The position numbers were made by a program, and so were the translations under genes. A DNA stretch of 64,000 nt from an uncultured Actinomycetes bacterium (GTDB taxonomy: Bacteria > Actinomycetota > Thermoleophilia > Miltoncostaeales > Miltoncostaeaceae): assembly GCA_903896045.1 (NCBI GenBank), contig CAITWD010000018.1, positions 62,001 through 126,000 on the forward strand, given 5' to 3'. Of this stretch, positions 58,916 to 64,000 are shown piece by piece; within the stretch, counting starts at the first letter, position 1, and each line of letters starts with the position of its first letter. The notes under the pieces were generated by a model. The model did no database searches, was not told the DNA's origin, and saw only the letters and a program-made list of their open reading frames with translations.

Positions 58916-60238
58916 CTAGGCCGTGACCGGCACGCCGAGCTGGGTGCCAGCAAGCGTCGTTGAGCTCGCCCCGGAGATCTCCACCATCACCAGGGATCCT
59001 GGTGCGGCGTCGCCCGTGAAATTTGCCGCGATGTTTTGACGCAGACGACCGCGCAGCTTTGTCGGATCGGTCCGCGAAGGCCCTTCGACCAATACCTCAT
59101 GGGTCTCGCCGATAAACCGTGTCGCACGGGCCCGTGAAACCTGGTGGACGGTATCGACAAGGGCTTGGATGCGCTCGCTCTTGAGTGCGGGTGAAATGTC
59201 GTCATCCATCGACTCCCCCGCCTCTGTGCCTGGTCGTGGCGAATAGACAAAGGTGTACGCCCCGTCATATTCGGCGTCGCGCACAAGACTCAACGTGTCC
59301 TGGAAGTCTTCATCGGTTTCTCCGGGAAAACCGACGATCAGGTCCGTAGTGATCGACACATTCGGAATACCCTCGCGGATACGCATGAGGAGTTCCATAT
59401 ACCGCTCACGGGTGTAGGTACGACGCATGCGCTTGAGCACCCGTGAGGAACCCGATTGGGCCGGAAGATGCACGTGCTCGCACAATGCGGGTGTTTCCGC
59501 CATCGCCGCGATCACATCTTCCCTCATATCTTTGGGGTGCGGGCTCGTGTAGCGGACGCGCCAGATCCCGGGCACCGATCCGACTGCCCGCAGCAGCTCT
59601 GCAAAAGTCAGCCGCTCGCCGAGGGGAATATCGCGGCCATATGAGTTGACGTTCTGCCCCAAGAGGGTGACCTCGCGTACCCCTTGCGCGGCCAGGTCCT
59701 GAATCTCGCGGAGAATTTCCTCGGGGTGACGGGAGCGTTCGCGGCCTCGCACCGACGGGACGATGCAGTAGGAACAGACAGAGTTGCATCCAACAGAAAT
59801 CTGCACCCAAGCGTGAAATGGGCGTTCGCGTTTTGCGGGAAGCGTTCCGGAGAAGGCGCCGTCGAAACTAAATGCGCCAACCGCCTCAATTCGCTCGCGT
59901 GCGATGAGCTCGCCCAAACGCGATAACTCTCCCGGCCCAAAAGCGATATCGACAAATGGAAACTCGGTGAATACAAGTTCTTTTTGCGACTGCGCCCAGC
60001 AACCGCCAACCGCGACAACGACATCGGGGTTTTCTCGCTTGATTCGCTTTGCCTCACCGAGGTTGCCAAGGAAACGGTCATCGGCGCTGCCGCGAATGGT
60101 GCAGGTGTTGAACAGAATTAAATCGGCGTCATCACGGACCGGTGCTTCGTTATACCCCAGCGACTCGAGGAGCCCCTTCATGCGCTCCGAGTCGTGGTCG
60201 TTCATTTGGCAGCCGAACGATGTCAGGTGATAACGCAC
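58916..60238 (-). CDS. miaB: tRNA-2-methylthio-N6-dimethylallyladenosine synthase
   Basis: TSFGCQMNDHDSERMKGLLESLGY, VGCNSVCSYCIVPSVRGRERSR, TRAM domain. Confidence 0.96.
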   Translation of the reverse strand: MRYHLTSFGCQMNDHDSERMKGLLESLGYNEAPVRDDADLILFNTCTIRGSADDRFLGNLGEAKRIKRENPDVVVAVGGCWAQSQKELVFTEFPFVDIAFGPGELSRLGELIARERIEAVGAFSFDGAFSGTLPAKRERPFHAWVQISVGCNSVCSYCIVPSVRGRERSRHPEEILREIQDLAAQGVREVTLLGQNVNSYGRDIPLGERLTFAELLRAVGSVPGIWRVRYTSPHPKDMREDVIAAMAETPALCEHVHLPAQSGSSRVLKRMRRTYTRERYMELLMRIREGIPNVSITTDLIVGFPGETDEDFQDTLSLVRDAEYDGAYTFVYSPRPGTEAGESMDDDISPALKSERIQALVDTVHQVSRARATRFIGETHEVLVEGPSRTDPTKLRGRLRQNIAANFTGDAAPGSLVMVEISGASSTTLAGTQLGVPVTA

Positions 60239-60281
60239 AAGCTGGATGATACCCCGCTCGGGGGCTGGCGTGGGAACACGT

Positions 60282-60319
60282 CATTTGGCGCCGAGAACTG
60301 ATGTTCCCGGCGCCAAATG
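60282..60319. terminator. Long hairpin after recA (minus-strand gene)
   Basis: CATTTGGCGCCG-a-GAAC-TGAT-GTTC-c-CGGCGCCAAATG: 12-bp plus 4-bp stems; no T-tract. Confidence 0.55.
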
Positions 60320-60324
60320 AGGTG

Positions 60325-61431
<1,107 letters not shown>

Positions 61432-61530
61432 GGTAGATCTCCTCGGTGTGGTGGTTCATGAACGACCGTGCAGACGCACGGGAATGATCAGACCTGTGTC
61501 CACCAGCATAATGTGGACCGCGGTCGAAAG

Positions 61531-61544
61531 CGAACATCTGTTCG
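61531..61544. promoter_or_regulatory. LexA/SOS (Cheo-type) box upstream of recA
   Basis: CGAAC-ATCT-GTTCG palindrome ~100 bp upstream of recA start; matches GAACN4GTTC. Confidence 0.8.
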
Positions 61545-61582
61545 AGAGAGTATCTCGCGGCTCGGACGACGTGCGCCAGGTG

Positions 61583-62920
61583 TTAGGAATCCGGGCGATC
61601 TGCCTTTGGCGCGAAATCGGTCGTCCCTGCGGCCAGAATCTCGCGCCGAAGGACATGCAGCGCTTGTGTGGCGGCGCGCTCGCGAATGAGGGTCCGGTCG
61701 CCAGTGAACAGATACTGCGCCGTCGTGGTGTGTGTCGGGCTGCTGCAGCCGATGTGCACTGTTCCCACAGGCTTTTCGGCGGTCCCTCCCCCGGGACCCG
61801 CAATTCCCGTGATCGAGATTCCCCAGTCTGCATCGGTGCGGATCCGAATTCCGCGGGCCATTGCCTCCGCAGCTTCCGCCGAAACTGCCCCGTGGCGCTC
61901 AATGAGCGCTGCAGGCACCCCCAGGAGCTGTTCCTTGAGGCTATTGGCGTAGGAGATAACCCCTCCCAAAAACCAGTCTGAACTCCCTGGTAATGAGGTG
62001 AGGCGTGTGCCGACGCGGCCGCCGGTGCACGATTCGGCAACTGCCATGCGCGCCTTGCGTGACATTAAGAGCTCGGCGATGACCTCGTCAATCGTTGCGC
62101 CAGTATCCGTAAACACCGCATCAGGGAAACGCCCGGTAATTTCACTCGCCAAAGCGGTCGCGCCGTCGGGGACGATGTCGGTCATGGTGATTTCTACCTC
62201 ACCGACTTTCGCGCAGATGCCAAGACGTACTGCCACGATTTTCTCGGCAGCAATCGCCTCGAGCGCCGCCACGATCTCTGGCTCGGCGACGCCGTGGAGG
62301 CGGAGGATCACGCGGGTGCGTTGTGGACTGCGATCGATGAAATCGGCGAAAGCCGGGTGTGCCACTGCGCTCGCCCACATCTGTTGCATCTCAAATGGTG
62401 GACCTGGCAGCACAACGATTCTGGTGTGTGTGACCTCGACAATGGCGCCCGGAGCAGTGCCAATCGGCGCCAGCAGATGTGCGTGCTCCGGGAGCATCGC
62501 TTGCTTGCGAATCGTGGCGGCCCGCACCTCGGCCGGCACGATACTTGTGGTTGTCAGGCGCGCGGTCGCAGCAGCGACACGCGCATGGGCTTCCTCGTGC
62601 AACACGAGTGATTGATCAACTGCGTCGGCAACGGCCGCCATGGTCAGATCGTCATGGGTGACCCCAAGCCCGCCGGTGGTGACAATGCAGTCTGCTCCGA
62701 GCGCGAGCCCTGCCCGGACCGCATCACGAATGCGCACGCGATCATCGCCAACGATGTGCATCTCGTTCAGGTCCCATCCATGGGCATCGAACCAGTGCGC
62801 CAAGAACAGACCGTTGCGATCAGTGATGTGCCCTCGGAGCACTTCATCGCCGGTAATGATGATGTGTGCGCGCGGAACGGGCAATGACGCCTCAGCTATG
62901 CGGTGCGGGCTGTGGGCCAT
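61583..62920 (-). CDS. cinA: CinA family competence/damage protein (nicotinamide-nucleotide amidase)
   Basis: AHIIITGDEVLRGHITDRNG, TTGGLGVTHDDLT, MAVAESCTGGRVGTRLTSLPGSSDWFLGGVISYAN. Confidence 0.94.
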   Translation of the reverse strand: MAHSPHRIAEASLPVPRAHIIITGDEVLRGHITDRNGLFLAHWFDAHGWDLNEMHIVGDDRVRIRDAVRAGLALGADCIVTTGGLGVTHDDLTMAAVADAVDQSLVLHEEAHARVAAATARLTTTSIVPAEVRAATIRKQAMLPEHAHLLAPIGTAPGAIVEVTHTRIVVLPGPPFEMQQMWASAVAHPAFADFIDRSPQRTRVILRLHGVAEPEIVAALEAIAAEKIVAVRLGICAKVGEVEITMTDIVPDGATALASEITGRFPDAVFTDTGATIDEVIAELLMSRKARMAVAESCTGGRVGTRLTSLPGSSDWFLGGVISYANSLKEQLLGVPAALIERHGAVSAEAAEAMARGIRIRTDADWGISITGIAGPGGGTAEKPVGTVHIGCSSPTHTTTAQYLFTGDRTLIRERAATQALHVLRREILAAGTTDFAPKADRPDS

Positions 62921-63668
62921 TCTTGGTGATGACGAACGTTGTCGTGCTCGCGGGGAGGACACGTGTCTTCCCGTCGACGACAACCCGTAATCCCGTGGGA
63001 TTGGCACTGAGTAGCCAAATTGACGACATGGTGGAAAATGTCTCTGATCCCGTCGGTGAGATGAGCCCGGTAAAAAGCTGAGTACCAGTCGCGCTGTCTT
63101 GACGGACATCCACGTAGGAGCCATATGGGCCGGTGCCGATCAGCTGCACCTTGATTGGCTGGGAGACCTCCGGCGTGGCCAGATGCGGATCCTGGGTCGT
63201 TGGAGTGACGGGTCCTGGTGGGAGCCCGTTCGAGATCTGTGGCGCAGGCGTACTCGCCTTCCCCGCGCCAAGCCAGACCAACAGCGCAATGCCCATGACA
63301 CCTCCGAGGGCCAGCCACAACAGCTGTCCTTCGGTACGCCGGTTGGCTGCTTTACCGCGTTTGCCGTTACGGGCGCGAGGTGACGATGCACGTCGTGACG
63401 GAGTCGTCCGGATGTCGCGCGTCAGTCGCGCAGGTTGCGCGTTGCGCGATTCATATTCATCGACGAGAAGTTGGCCATCCACGCCGAGAAAATCTCCATA
63501 GGTCTTAAGAAACCCACGGACATACGTCGGAGACGGCAATACGTCGAATTGCTCCTCCTCCATCGCGCGCAGGTACTTGGCGCGGATTTTGGTGCCCGCT
63601 TCGCACGACGGAATGTCGAGCTGCTGGCGGGCTCTGGCTTCGAGGAGTGTTGTTCCGATTTCAAACAT
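62892..63668 (-). CDS. RodZ-like protein: N-terminal HTH, one TM, C-terminal DUF4115-like domain
   Basis: IGTTLLEARARQQLDIPSCEAGTKIRAKYLRAMEEEQFDVLPSPTYVRGFLKTYGDFLGVD; TM LWLALGGVMGIALLVWLGAG. Confidence 0.88.
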   Translation of the reverse strand: MFEIGTTLLEARARQQLDIPSCEAGTKIRAKYLRAMEEEQFDVLPSPTYVRGFLKTYGDFLGVDGQLLVDEYESRNAQPARLTRDIRTTPSRRASSPRARNGKRGKAANRRTEGQLLWLALGGVMGIALLVWLGAGKASTPAPQISNGLPPGPVTPTTQDPHLATPEVSQPIKVQLIGTGPYGSYVDVRQDSATGTQLFTGLISPTGSETFSTMSSIWLLSANPTGLRVVVDGKTRVLPASTTTFVITKNGPQPAPHS

Positions 63669-63770
63669 AGTCGTGCCCGCACGCCAAAGGTGCGCAGGGA
63701 CGAGCATGCTACTCGATTTGCGATGAGCCGGGGAAGGCGCGGTACCATCCACACCGCCCGTTCCGGGTCT

Positions 63771-64000
63771 CTAGTGCTCGATTACGAGCTCCGCGTCGAG
63801 TTCATCGATCTCAGCTTCGTCAGGAGTGTCGTTGCGATTGAAGAGCCTGCCAAGGTCGGCTTCGCCAATGAGTACGGATCGCGGTTTGGACCCCTCATGA
63901 CCTGAGACCACCCCCAGCCGTTCCATTTGGTCGACGAGTCGTCCTGCGCGTGCGTAGCCAACGCCAAGACGACGCTGCAAAAGCGATACCGACGCGGTGC
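63771..64000 (-). CDS. ftsK: FtsK/SpoIIIE DNA translocase, C-terminal gamma (winged-helix) domain; truncated by window edge
   Basis: [38 protein letters not shown]. Confidence 0.92.
   Translation of the reverse strand, partial: TASVSLLQRRLGVGYARAGRLVDQMERLGVVSGHEGSKPRSVLIGEADLGRLFNRNDTPDEAEIDELDAELVIEH

Overview
Gene-dense 64 kb segment of a bacterial chromosome. Gene content and order suggest a deep-branching actinomycete, possibly Thermoleophilia/Rubrobacteria-like (low-confidence inference). I saw no rRNA, transposase, integrase, prophage or CRISPR array. Most of the window is housekeeping: murA; a his cluster (hisZ-G-D-B-H-A-F); yggS-sepF-proC-yggT-yggU-lspA-rluD; rpsB-tsf-pyrH-frr-uppS-cdsA ... 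dxr-rseP-ispG-proS-tRNA-Pro-pgsA; an FHA/MerR pair; rpoD; murT-methyltransferase-gatD; dapE-C-D-F; and miaA/miaB/recA/cinA/RodZ-like/ftsK. I did not find a clear new defence or metabolic system. The most interesting signals are: (1) a 91-aa protein carrying one copy of an RsiG-type c-di-GMP/anti-sigma signature next to a zinc-ribbon FHA (GarA-like) gene and a MerR (FtsR-like) gene; (2) an 11-nt G/C homopolymer just upstream of a large secreted beta-helix/MBG protein gene, a possible phase-variation tract; (3) a methyltransferase gene between murT and gatD; (4) several strong inverted repeats, including a perfect 28-bp palindrome at the tsf-pyrH junction, a 41-bp operator-like repeat before an Rpf-like gene, an SOS box before recA, and a second GAAC-N4-GTTC inside the recA-miaB hairpin; (5) an unlisted 59-codon ORF with a strong Shine-Dalgarno that overlaps a perfect 11-bp hairpin.
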